NCBI RefSeq assembly: GCF_003865365.1
Contig: NZ_RQVR01000007.1
Span: 108,195-172,194 of the forward strand
Direction of reading: 5' to 3'
DNA from: Flavobacterium macacae
GTDB taxonomy: Bacteria > Bacteroidota > Bacteroidia > Flavobacteriales > Flavobacteriaceae
DNA length: 64,000 nt
Positions 1-7,478 of the stretch are shown in pieces. Every line of letters begins with the position of its first letter. Positions within the stretch are counted from its first letter, which is position 1. The notes under the pieces are model-generated. The model saw nothing but the letters and a program-made list of their open reading frames with translations. It was not told the DNA's origin and searched no databases. Position numbers and translations under genes: made by a program.

Positions 1-47
1 CTGAAATTACAGTGCTTACGCTAAAAAAAGGTAAAAATGTGGCATAA
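1..47 (+). CDS. C-terminal tail of an unidentified gene (partial)
   Basis: Frame 3 is open from the window edge and ends at a TAA at 45-47, leaving 14 sense codons that read EITVLTLKKGKNVA. A clear promoter (-7 box at 62-69) for the next gene follows directly, which is what one expects behind the end of an upstream gene. The tail is too short to name. In other flavobacteria a gene such as dnaE can precede this thioredoxin-like gene, but nothing here proves that. Confidence 0.35.
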   Translation, partial: EITVLTLKKGKNVA

Positions 48-61
48 TTAAGTAAATATGC

Positions 62-69
62 TACATTTG
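62..69 (+). promoter_or_regulatory. Promoter -7 box for the thioredoxin-like gene
   Basis: TACATTTG fits the Bacteroidetes -7 consensus TAnnTTTG and lies 54 bp before the start codon at 124. No good TTG is seen at the -33 distance (only TGG at 40-42), so the call rests on the -7 box and its position after the preceding stop codon. Confidence 0.55.
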
Positions 70-123
70 TATTAAAAATTGTTGTAAATTAGGATTAAAA
101 GACAAAAGAAAACTTACAATTAT

Positions 124-420
124 ATGTCAAAATTTGGAGAACTTATCAATGCCTCAGTACCAGTATTAATTGACTTCTATACAGAATGGAACGAACAGTC
201 TGTGTCAATGCATCCGGTGATTAGAGATGTCGCGGCGGCTTTGGGAGACCGAGCAAAAGTGATTAAGATCGATGTTGATAAAAATCAGGAATTGGCCGAT
301 GCCCTTCGAATCAAAGGACTTCCTACGCTGATGATTTACAAAGAAGGACAGATGATCTGGAGACAATCTGGTGAAATGGACGCCAACACCATCATTGGCT
401 TGGTGCAGGAACACGCTTAG
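124..420 (+). CDS. Thioredoxin-fold protein lacking the CxxC active site
   Basis: This 98-residue protein has the size and pattern of thioredoxin: a beta strand VLIDFYTEW (14-22), a central acidic strand VIKIDVDKN (46-54) and the cis-proline loop KGLPTLMIYKEG (P67). The residues where WCGPC should stand are W22-N23-E24-Q25-S26, and the protein contains no cysteine at all. It therefore cannot do thiol-disulfide exchange. It may act as a binding or chaperone-like thioredoxin fold, but that is inference. There is no signal peptide, so it should be cytoplasmic. It has its own promoter, and its stop codon overlaps by 4 bp that of the convergent deacetylase gene. Confidence 0.85.
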   Translation: MSKFGELINASVPVLIDFYTEWNEQSVSMHPVIRDVAAALGDRAKVIKIDVDKNQELADALRIKGLPTLMIYKEGQMIWRQSGEMDANTIIGLVQEHA

Positions 421-1064
421 TGTATTGTTTCAAACACAAATCCTTTATTTTTTAAATATTCAATTGCTTTTGGCAATGCGTATTCCAGGTTTTTAAAAGC
501 CTTTAGGCTGTCATGGCATGCAATAATGCTGCCGGGGACAGTATTTTTTATGATATTTTCCAGACATTGTTCTGGAGAAATCTCCTTGTCATAATCTACG
601 CTCAACACATCCCACATTATAATTTTATAGCCCATTTTTCGCAAAACTTTTGATTGCGAAGGTTTGATCTTGCCGTAAGGCGGACGAAAAATTTTGGTTT
701 TTAGATTTAAATTTTTGGTTTTTTCGTTTATGGCTTCTTCACAAAGAAGTGTGTTTTTAATGTATTCTTCTTTGCGCGAATTCCATCCTTTTAAATGGTT
801 GAAAGTGTGGTTCCCGATCGAATGCCCACTTTCAATTACTTTCTGAAAAATGGCAGGATGCTTTTTAATATTGTCTCCAATACAGAAAAAAGTCGCTTTT
901 ACTTCGTGCTGCTTCAGTGTTTCTAAAACCCATTCAGTTACTTCAGGAATAGGGCCGTCATCAAAAGTCAGGTAGATTTTGTTTTCAGAATTTTTTATGT
1001 CCCAAATATATTTTCTAAAAATCCATTTTACAAATCGGTTGGTTTTTACCCACATCAAATCCAT
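417..1064 (-). CDS. Polysaccharide deacetylase family protein (NodB homology domain)
   Basis: This 215-residue protein carries the carbohydrate esterase 4 signature: TFDDGP (33-38) with the catalytic and metal-binding aspartates, the zinc motif NHTFNH (H86 and H90), and RPPYG (127-131). Such enzymes remove N-acetyl groups from peptidoglycan or other GlcNAc-containing polymers; the substrate here is unknown. A basic, aromatic N-terminus (MWVKTNRFVKWIFRKYIW) could associate with the membrane, but there is no cleavable signal peptide. An upstream in-frame start at 1130 is rejected because the extra 22 codons run through a 12-bp hairpin that looks like the terminator of the preceding gene. The 3' end overlaps the thioredoxin-like gene by 4 bp. 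Confidence 0.9.
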   Translation of the reverse strand: MDLMWVKTNRFVKWIFRKYIWDIKNSENKIYLTFDDGPIPEVTEWVLETLKQHEVKATFFCIGDNIKKHPAIFQKVIESGHSIGNHTFNHLKGWNSRKEEYIKNTLLCEEAINEKTKNLNLKTKIFRPPYGKIKPSQSKVLRKMGYKIIMWDVLSVDYDKEISPEQCLENIIKNTVPGSIIACHDSLKAFKNLEYALPKAIEYLKNKGFVFETIH

Positions 1065-1085
1065 AATACATTTTTTTTTATAAAT

Positions 1086-1122
1086 AAAATGTGCCAAAAC
1101 TGATTGCAGATTGGCACATTTT
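1086..1122 (-). terminator. Hairpin terminator after the DUF2723 gene
   Basis: A perfect 12-bp inverted repeat (AAAATGTGCCAA, 1086-1097; TTGGCACATTTT, 1111-1122) with a 13-nt loop lies 20 bp past the stop codon at 1143. On the minus strand it runs into an AT-rich tract. It separates the DUF2723 gene from the deacetylase gene and rules out a long N-terminus for the latter. Confidence 0.7.
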
Positions 1123-1142
1123 AAACTCAAATTAGTTAACTA

Positions 1143-4100
1143 TTATTTTAAATTTTCACGCTTAAATTGTTTGAACATTGCGTTGAAAGAATTGAAGGTT
1201 TTCTTGTTTTGTTCATAAAACTCTAAATCGCCACGGTCTTTCATGACTTCCAGTAAGCTTCTGTATCTTTCGATGTCAGTAACGATGTCAATATAATGGT
1301 CTTCTTGTTTTGCAAAAGTATACGTTTTGAAATGCGTTAAGCTTTCTTGGTATTTCTTTGAGACTTTGGTTAAAATATCCCTCGCTTTTTGTTTTTCGCC
1401 CACTTCATAGTAGCCTCCAGCAAAAGGTTCCAAGAAAGTGTAAAAGCCAAATTGATCGATTGGCATTTCTTTCATTGCCAGATCAATAATGTCTTTTGCT
1501 TTTTTAGTCTTTCCTTCATTGATCAGCTGTTCCATCAATCGGGCCAGATTTGTTCTGTACGTGATGCTGTTTTTGCGGGTTTCTGGATCGTGGTAGATTT
1601 TAGTACTGCCGCTATTTCCCCAATCCCATTTCATCACGATGTCATACATTTTGTCAGAATCGATCTGTCCCATGTCCATTGGGCTGGCCGCTTTTGATAA
1701 AGGTGTTTTTATCGGAACTAATTTATAAACGACCCCGTCCAGTTGCAAGTAGTCTTTCATCCAAAGGTAATCATCGTCTCCAAAGCTTCCTCCAGTGAAA
1801 TAAATAGGGCGTTTCCAGTCATTTTGAGCCACGATATCCAGCATCATCAATCTGTTTTTGTACAAGGCGCCTTCTTTGATATTTACATCAATGAAAGGTA
1901 CAATTGAATCATAGAATTTTGGAGAAACCATTTTGTTTTTAATGATTTCTTCTTTGTTTACCGGAATTCTCAACTTGTTTGTTGGAAAGAAATTGATTTT
2001 TTGACCATTTGGAATTTCATACAAAGTTCGCGGATCCTCTAATGACAAAAAGCTAATGAAATCTTTAATATTCCAGCGATTCTCTGTTTGCGGACGATAA
2101 ATGGAATAATTCAACTTGTCTCCCACATATTGGTCGTGCGTAAAGCTGATTGGTAAAGGCTCCGATTCATACGCTTTCGCTTTCATTTGGTCAATATACC
2201 AATCTGTCATAAACAAACTGGTATTCACGATTCTAACATCGGTTCTGATGTGTTCAATTTCTTGAGCATACCATAACGGGAAAGTGTCGTTGTCGCCAAT
2301 TGTAAATAATATGGCATTTGGTTCACACGATTCTAAGTAATTTCGTGCCATTGCCAATGCGGTATATTTTTCAGAGCGATCGTGATCATCCCAGTTTTGA
2401 GAAGCCATTAATACCGGTGCGGCTAAAAGCGTGACAGCAATAACAACGGGTCCGGCAATTTTTGGGCTTAAGAATTTTTTAATGGTGTCATATATGGCAT
2501 AAACTCCGAAACCGATCCAAATTGCAAATACATAAAAGGATCCTACCAATGCATAATCTCTTTCACGAGGCTCGAAAGGTCTTTCATTTAAATAAATTTT
2601 TAAGGCTAAACCGGTAAATAGGAATAAAACCAATAAGACATAAAATCCTTTTAAGTCTTTATTTGCGTGGTAAACCAATCCGATGATTCCAAGAATAAAG
2701 GGTAAGAAATAGTACAAGTTTCTTCCTTTATTGTTTAAAACATCAGGAGAAAGATTTTGTTGCGATCCCAGACGTGCTTCGTCAATGAAATCGATTCCGC
2801 TCATCCAGTTTCCGTCCAGACTGTCATAACTTCCTTGGTTATCATTTTGTCTTCCGGTGAAATTCCACATTAAATACCTCCAGTACATGTATCCAAATTG
2901 GTATTCGAACATAAATGAAATGTTGTCGCCTGTTGTGGGTTTGTCAATGATTAAATAATCGCCGTAAGTTTTCAAGAATTTATGATATCCGTCTGTATCG
3001 ATTTGTCCAGACATGTAACCTCTTCTGAATTCAGAAACGGTTTTCTCCATTTCTGCACGAATCTGGGTAACATAATGCTGAAGTTCTTCTTCGGATAATT
3101 CATTTGGATTTACGCCATATCTAGGAAGCTCATTTTCGTAAGAATAATTTGGATCTAATCTAAAATTTAAGACATTGGTAAAAGTCATGTAATTGGCGGC
3201 GTGATCGGTACTCCACATTCTCGGAAGAAATGCTTTGTGATTGTCATCTGTATTTTGTTCCGCTTTGATATAATTGTTTACAATAACATATTTTCCTGTT
3301 TTGTAATCTCTTTCGTAGTTCGGTTTTCCATCTAAGTAAGGAGTGTCTTTATCTAAACCAGCATACGTATCAGAAAATTGAGGGCCATAAAACAAAGGGT
3401 TTGAGCCATATTGCTCTCTATTATAATACGCTAAAACTTCTCTTGCGTCAGAAGGTTTGTTTTCGTTAATAACCACATTTGCATTGGCACGAATCGGTAA
3501 CATCATCCAAGTTGAGAATCCAATTAAGATGAAAAGGATGCACAAAATCATGGTGTTTAATTGTACAAAACCTTTTTGTTTCGTGTATTTTAATCCAAAA
3601 TAAAATGCAGCGACGAATAATAAAGCCACAAAGATGGTTCCTGAATCAAATGGAAGGCCAAGACTGTTTACCATAAAAACCTCTGTTTTTCCGAAGAATC
3701 CCATCGTTAAAGGCAAAAGCAATTGGAAAATAAACAGCAAAACAGAGACTACCACAATGTTTGCGATAATGAAATTTTTGACTGTAACTGTTTTGTAATG
3801 TTTGAAATAATATAAAAATCCGATAGAAGGAATCGTCAATAGGGCCATAAAGTGGACTCCAAAAGATAGACCTACCACTAATGATATGATTAATAGCCAG
3901 CGATTTCCTCTTGGCGTGTCCATGTCTTGTTCCCAACGCAACCCTAACCAAAATAGAACAGCTATCAGTAAGCTTGCCATGGCATAAACTTCGGCTTCCA
4001 CAGCGTTGTACCAAAAACTATCTGAAAAAGTATACGCCAAAGAACCTACAAAAGCACTTCCTAAAATAGCGACCGAATTACTGTTGTCGATCTCAGAAAA

Positions 4101-4427
4101 CCTCGAAACTAACTTTTTCAAGATCATTGTCATGGACCAAAACATAAAAAGAATGGCAAAGGCACTTGAAAAAACAGACATCATATTAACCATCAAAGCC
4201 ACCTTTGAAGCTTCGGTTGCGAACATTGCAAAGAAGGCTCCCATCATCTGATAAAGCGGTGCGCCGGGCGGGTGGCCGACTTCAAGTTTTGCGGCTGTTG
4301 ATATATATTCGCCACAATCCCAGAAACTTAATGTGGGTTCAACAGTTAGGGAATAAGTCACTAATGCGATTGCAAAAACTGACCATCCGATAATTGTGTT
4401 CCATTTTTTAAAGTTGAAAGATACCAT
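1143..4427 (-). CDS. DUF2723 large integral membrane protein (GT117-like, protein O-mannosyltransferase-like)
   Basis: This 1,094-residue protein begins with one transmembrane helix and then FWDCGEYI (35-42) and GHPPGAPLY (51-59), the hallmark of the DUF2723 family. The acidic residue in the first periplasmic loop matches GT-C glycosyltransferases such as PMT enzymes. About a dozen hydrophobic helices follow up to roughly residue 680. After them comes a soluble C-terminal half with ITYRTNLARLMEQLINEGKTKK-type helical repeats resembling TPRs. The family is widespread in Bacteroidetes and is presumed to transfer sugar from a polyprenyl carrier at the periplasmic face; donor and acceptor are not known here. 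Upstream, 4452-4459 (TTTCTTTG on the minus strand) resembles a weak -7 box. Confidence 0.9.
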   Translation of the reverse strand: MVSFNFKKWNTIIGWSVFAIALVTYSLTVEPTLSFWDCGEYISTAAKLEVGHPPGAPLYQMMGAFFAMFATEASKVALMVNMMSVFSSAFAILFMFWSMTMILKKLVSRFSEIDNSNSVAILGSAFVGSLAYTFSDSFWYNAVEAEVYAMASLLIAVLFWLGLRWEQDMDTPRGNRWLLIISLVVGLSFGVHFMALLTIPSIGFLYYFKHYKTVTVKNFIIANIVVVSVLLFIFQLLLPLTMGFFGKTEVFMVNSLGLPFDSGTIFVALLFVAAFYFGLKYTKQKGFVQLNTMILCILFILIGFSTWMMLPIRANANVVINENKPSDAREVLAYYNREQYGSNPLFYGPQFSDTYAGLDKDTPYLDGKPNYERDYKTGKYVIVNNYIKAEQNTDDNHKAFLPRMWSTDHAANYMTFTNVLNFRLDPNYSYENELPRYGVNPNELSEEELQHYVTQIRAEMEKTVSEFRRGYMSGQIDTDGYHKFLKTYGDYLIIDKPTTGDNISFMFEYQFGYMYWRYLMWNFTGRQNDNQGSYDSLDGNWMSGIDFIDEARLGSQQNLSPDVLNNKGRNLYYFLPFILGIIGLVYHANKDLKGFYVLLVLFLFTGLALKIYLNERPFEPRERDYALVGSFYVFAIWIGFGVYAIYDTIKKFLSPKIAGPVVIAVTLLAAPVLMASQNWDDHDRSEKYTALAMARNYLESCEPNAILFTIGDNDTFPLWYAQEIEHIRTDVRIVNTSLFMTDWYIDQMKAKAYESEPLPISFTHDQYVGDKLNYSIYRPQTENRWNIKDFISFLSLEDPRTLYEIPNGQKINFFPTNKLRIPVNKEEIIKNKMVSPKFYDSIVPFIDVNIKEGALYKNRLMMLDIVAQNDWKRPIYFTGGSFGDDDYLWMKDYLQLDGVVYKLVPIKTPLSKAASPMDMGQIDSDKMYDIVMKWDWGNSGSTKIYHDPETRKNSITYRTNLARLMEQLINEGKTKKAKDIIDLAMKEMPIDQFGFYTFLEPFAGGYYEVGEKQKARDILTKVSKKYQESLTHFKTYTFAKQEDHYIDIVTDIERYRSLLEVMKDRGDLEFYEQNKKTFNSFNAMFKQFKRENLK

Positions 4428-4519
4428 AATAGACTACTAATTTTATACTTGCAAAGAAAATGCTTTTTTGCTTAACGGAAAGCCAAAAAAAAAAAATTCA
4501 AGAAAAATTGAAAAAAAAC

Positions 4520-4549
4520 TTGCACAATATGTTTTTTGTACTAAATTTG
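4520..4549 (+). promoter_or_regulatory. Promoter of tRNA-Gln
   Basis: TTG at 4520-4522, a 19-bp spacer and TAAATTTG at 4542-4549 form an excellent Bacteroidetes sigma-A promoter 20 bp before the mature tRNA. Confidence 0.8.
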
Positions 4550-4569
4550 CACTCGCAATAAAGAAATAC

Positions 4570-4640
4570 TGGCCTATGGTGTAATGGTAACACTACTGTT
4601 TTTGGTGCAGTCATTCAAGGTTCGAGTCCTTGTGGGCCAA
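4570..4640 (+). tRNA. tRNA-Gln (anticodon TTG)
   Basis: The sequence folds as a full cloverleaf. The 7-bp acceptor stem is TGGCCTA (4570-4576) with TGGGCCA (4633-4639), including one G-T pair. The D-arm contains AATGGTA. The anticodon stem is ACTGT/GCAGT with loop TTTTGGT, giving anticodon TTG, and the T-arm is AGG-TTCGAGT-CCT. The discriminator base is A4640. A CCA end is not encoded (ACAAAA follows), so it must be added after transcription. The gene stands alone between its own promoter and a terminator. Confidence 0.95.
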
Positions 4641-4645
4641 CAAAA

Positions 4646-4675
4646 AACCTCTCAAGAAATTGAGAGGTTTTTTTA
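4646..4675 (+). terminator. Rho-independent terminator of tRNA-Gln
   Basis: A 10-bp perfect stem (AACCTCTCAA, 4646-4655; TTGAGAGGTT, 4660-4669) with a GAAA tetraloop is followed by a run of T. It also faces the end of the convergent universal stress protein gene and may serve both strands. Confidence 0.85.
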
Positions 4676-4692
4676 TGCAGTTAATTGAAATA

Positions 4693-5517
4693 TTAGATTT
4701 TAAATGTCACCACCGGACGTTTTGAATGGTTCACTAAATCTTCACTAATGCTTCCGTTAAAGAAATGGGAAATACCTTTTCTTCCGTGCGTGCTCATTCC
4801 GATCAAGTCGGCATTGATGCTTTTAGCAAAGTTTAAAACTCCTTTTTCTACATTGGTGTCGTTGTAAATGTGAGAAGTGTAGTTTGAAATATTGAATTCT
4901 TGGATAAAATCAGTCATTATTTTCTTAGCAACCTCAGTTGATTTGAAATTATTTGGCGTGTTGATCATTACCAAATTTAAGTGGGCGTTGAATTTTGTTG
5001 CAAAATCTACCACTTTTGTAAATGAATTTTTGATTTCATCGCTAAAGTCTGAGGCGAAAACGAATTTCTCTACGCTAAAATCAGCATCTTCTTTTTTGAT
5101 TACTAAAACAGGAATGTCTGAAGAGCGAACTACTTTTTCAGTATTTGAACCAATAAACATTTCTTGAAAACCGCTAGCTCCATGTGATCCCATTATGATT
5201 AAATCCACATTATTTTTGTGGCTGACGCTTACAATTCCTTCAAAAGCTTTTTCAAATTGGATGGCTTGTGAAACGGTAATTCCTTGTAAATAGTCAACAT
5301 CCATTAAGCTTTCCAGTTTTTCGATCGCTTTGTTTTTGAAAAACATGATTTCTGGAATATCGCTTCCAGATCCAATTGCATCACTTCCTTGTCCGGGTAA
5401 TTCAAGCATGTGCAAGAGAATGATTTCTCCGTTATTTTCACGGGCAATTTTTGCGGCAACTTTAAGTGCGTATTCGGCGTGGTTTGAAAAGTCGGTAGGG
5501 ACTAAAATTTTTTTCAT
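4693..5517 (-). CDS. Universal stress protein with two UspA domains
   Basis: This 274-residue protein is a fusion of two UspA domains (about 1-140 and 148-274), beginning MKKILVPTDFSNHAEYAL. The first domain keeps the complete nucleotide-binding motif G-2x-G-9x-G-S (GSHG...GSNTEKVV). In the second the first glycine is serine (STHG...GSISEDLV), so ATP binding may be confined to one half. It is cytoplasmic with no membrane segment. These proteins respond to starvation and stress in other bacteria; the exact role here cannot be read from the sequence. The gene stands alone, convergent with tRNA-Gln and divergent from rimP. Confidence 0.92.
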   Translation of the reverse strand: MKKILVPTDFSNHAEYALKVAAKIARENNGEIILLHMLELPGQGSDAIGSGSDIPEIMFFKNKAIEKLESLMDVDYLQGITVSQAIQFEKAFEGIVSVSHKNNVDLIIMGSHGASGFQEMFIGSNTEKVVRSSDIPVLVIKKEDADFSVEKFVFASDFSDEIKNSFTKVVDFATKFNAHLNLVMINTPNNFKSTEVAKKIMTDFIQEFNISNYTSHIYNDTNVEKGVLNFAKSINADLIGMSTHGRKGISHFFNGSISEDLVNHSKRPVVTFKI

Positions 5518-5614
5518 AGTTGTAAGGTTAAGAATATTTTATAAAAAATTATGTTCGTTTTTCCTACATTAAAGGTAAGAATAAAAAATAACATCGCACA
5601 ATATACTGCAATGA

Positions 5615-5645
5615 TTTTAGATATCTAAAAAAAACACTATATTTG
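5615..5645 (+). promoter_or_regulatory. rimP-nusA-infB promoter with a palindrome over the -33 region
   Basis: TATATTTG (5638-5645) is a perfect -7 box. At the expected distance upstream lies a perfect 16-bp palindrome, TTTTAGATATCTAAAA (5615-5630), which replaces the usual TTG with TTTAG. A protein dimer bound there would occlude or contact RNA polymerase, so this is a good operator candidate. Which protein binds is unknown. Confidence 0.65.
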
Positions 5646-5673
5646 CACCGTTATTTATTAAAAACTAGATAAT

Positions 5674-5699
5674 GAGGGGACTAATTGTCCCCTCTTTTT
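5674..5699 (+). promoter_or_regulatory. Terminator-like hairpin in the rimP leader (possible attenuator)
   Basis: The leader between the promoter and the rimP start codon contains a perfect 8-bp GC-rich stem (GAGGGGAC, 5674-5681; GTCCCCTC, 5687-5694) with a 5-nt loop, followed at once by TTTTT. It has the form of an intrinsic terminator but sits in front of an essential operon, which suggests regulated read-through. Since NusA, encoded downstream, acts on hairpin-dependent pausing and termination, feedback by NusA is an attractive inference. Confidence 0.6.
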
Positions 5700-5707
5700 A
5701 TAAAAAT

Positions 5708-6172
5708 ATGACATTTAAAGAAAAAGTTAGCGAGTTGGTAAACGCAGGCCTTGCAGAGAAACCTGATGTTTTTTTGATTGACCTGACGATTACAGATACT
5801 TTTAAAATTATTGTGACCTTAGATGGTGATAATGGCGTAAATTTGCAAGACTGCATCGATATCAATCGTGCAATTGAGAGCAATCTTGACAGGGAAGAAC
5901 AAGATTATTCCCTTGAAGTAGCTTCTGGGGGGGTTTCTGCTCCGTTAAAGCTGGTTAGGCAATACAAAAAAAATATCGGTAGAACGTTGCAGGTGAAAAC
6001 AGCGACAGATACTATTACTGCAGCATTAGTTGATGCCAATGATGAATTTATCACATTGACTTGGACTGCAAGAGAACCAAAAGAAATCGGCAAGGGAAAA
6101 GTGACAGTAGAAAAAAGACTCGAGCTTCCTTATGCTGATATTAAAGAAGCAATTGTTACAATAACATTTTAA
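5708..6172 (+). CDS. rimP: Ribosome maturation factor RimP
   Basis: This 154-residue protein acts late in 30S subunit assembly. It shows the RimP pattern: an N-terminal alpha/beta domain with [36 protein letters not shown] and then [26 protein letters not shown], leading into a small C-terminal barrel. The start [10 protein letters not shown] at 5708 is preferred over the in-frame ATG at 5672, because the intervening codons encode the leader hairpin rather than protein-like sequence. A run of seven G (5927-5933) in the codons for SGGV is unusual in this AT-rich genome. The gene is the first of the rimP-nusA-infB operon, 14 bp before nusA. Confidence 0.95.
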   Translation: MTFKEKVSELVNAGLAEKPDVFLIDLTITDTFKIIVTLDGDNGVNLQDCIDINRAIESNLDREEQDYSLEVASGGVSAPLKLVRQYKKNIGRTLQVKTATDTITAALVDANDEFITLTWTAREPKEIGKGKVTVEKRLELPYADIKEAIVTITF

Positions 6173-6186
6173 TTTAAAGAATAGGC

Positions 6187-7431
6187 ATGGAGAATATTGC
6201 ATTAATCGAGTCATTTTCAGAGTTTAAAGACGACAAGTTAATTGATCGTGTAACGCTTATGGCGATTTTGGAAGATGTGTTTAGAAATGCATTGAAAAAG
6301 AAATATGGTTCTGACGATAATTTCGATATCATTATCAATCCTGATAAAGGCGATATGGAAATTTGGAGAAGAAGAGTCATTGTTGCCGATGAAGATTTAG
6401 ATTTCGAAAATGAAGAGATTACTTTAACAGAAGCAAGAAGAATTGAGCCTGATTTTGAGATCGGTGAAGAAGTTTCTGAAGAAGTAAAGTTGATAGATTT
6501 AGGAAGAAGAGCTATCTTAGCGCTTCGCCAGAACTTGATTTCAAAGATTCACGAGCATGATAATACCAATCTTTACAAACAATTTAAAGATTTAATTGGC
6601 GATATTTACACGGCAGAAGTGCACCACGTGCGCCCTAGAGCGGTAATTTTAGTAGATGACGAAGGAAATGAAATTGTGCTTCCAAAAGAAAAACAAATTC
6701 CGTCTGACTTCTTCAGAAAAGGAGATAACGTTCGCGGAATCATTGAAAACGTAGAATTAAAAGGAAATAAACCTCAAATTATTATGTCTAGAACTTCTGA
6801 GAAGTTTTTAGAAAAATTATTTGAACAAGAAATTCCAGAGGTTTTCGACGGGTTGATTATGATCAAAGGTGTGGTCAGAATCCCAGGAGAAAAAGCAAAA
6901 GTTGCTGTTGATTCTTATGATGACAGAATTGATCCGGTTGGAGCTTGCGTAGGTATGAAAGGTTCAAGAATCCACGGAATCGTTCGTGAGCTTGGAAACG
7001 AGAATATCGACGTAATTAATTATACAACTAACACACAGTTGTTTATTACACGAGCATTAAGCCCTGCAAAAGTGTCTTCGATTAAAATCAATGAAGAGAC
7101 AAAAAGAGCAGAGGTTTTCTTAAAATTAGAAGAGGTGTCAAAAGCTATTGGTAGAGGTGGCCACAATATCAAATTAGCAGGACTATTGACAGGATACGAA
7201 TTAGATGTTATCCGTGAAGGTAATATTGCAGAAGAAGAGGATGATGTTGAGTTGACTGAATTTTCTGATGAAATAGAAGCTTGGGTAATCGAAGAATTTG
7301 CAAAAATAGGTTTAGATACCGCAAGAAGCATCTTAAAGCAGGATGTGAATGACTTAGTAAGAAGAACAGATCTTGAAGAAGAAACGATCCTTGATGTGAT
7401 CAGAATTTTAAAAGACGAATTCGAAGACTAA
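6187..7431 (+). CDS. nusA: Transcription termination/antitermination factor NusA
   Basis: This 414-residue protein contains the NusA N-terminal RNA-polymerase-binding domain (about 1-125), an S1 domain (about 130-200) and two KH domains. The first KH domain carries GACVGMKGSRI and the second GRGGHNIKLA. It binds RNA polymerase and nascent RNA and modulates pausing, termination and antitermination. It is shorter than the E. coli protein (495 residues) and ends in a single acidic, helical C-terminal segment instead of two full acidic repeats. The gene lies between rimP and infB in the standard order, with spacings of 14 and 47 bp. Confidence 0.96.
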   Translation: MENIALIESFSEFKDDKLIDRVTLMAILEDVFRNALKKKYGSDDNFDIIINPDKGDMEIWRRRVIVADEDLDFENEEITLTEARRIEPDFEIGEEVSEEVKLIDLGRRAILALRQNLISKIHEHDNTNLYKQFKDLIGDIYTAEVHHVRPRAVILVDDEGNEIVLPKEKQIPSDFFRKGDNVRGIIENVELKGNKPQIIMSRTSEKFLEKLFEQEIPEVFDGLIMIKGVVRIPGEKAKVAVDSYDDRIDPVGACVGMKGSRIHGIVRELGNENIDVINYTTNTQLFITRALSPAKVSSIKINEETKRAEVFLKLEEVSKAIGRGGHNIKLAGLLTGYELDVIREGNIAEEEDDVELTEFSDEIEAWVIEEFAKIGLDTARSILKQDVNDLVRRTDLEEETILDVIRILKDEFED

Positions 7432-7478
7432 GCACAGCCACAACAACACAACAAAAAAGGTAATAATAAAAAGGTTAT

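Noticed and set aside
1065..1130. Start of the deacetylase at 1130
   Set aside because: The extra codons run through a 12-bp hairpin that looks like the DUF2723 terminator, and the added residues are not family-like.
5672..5707. Extended N-terminus of RimP from the ATG at 5672
   Set aside because: The added codons are the two arms of the leader hairpin, and RimP homologues start at the position equivalent to 5708.
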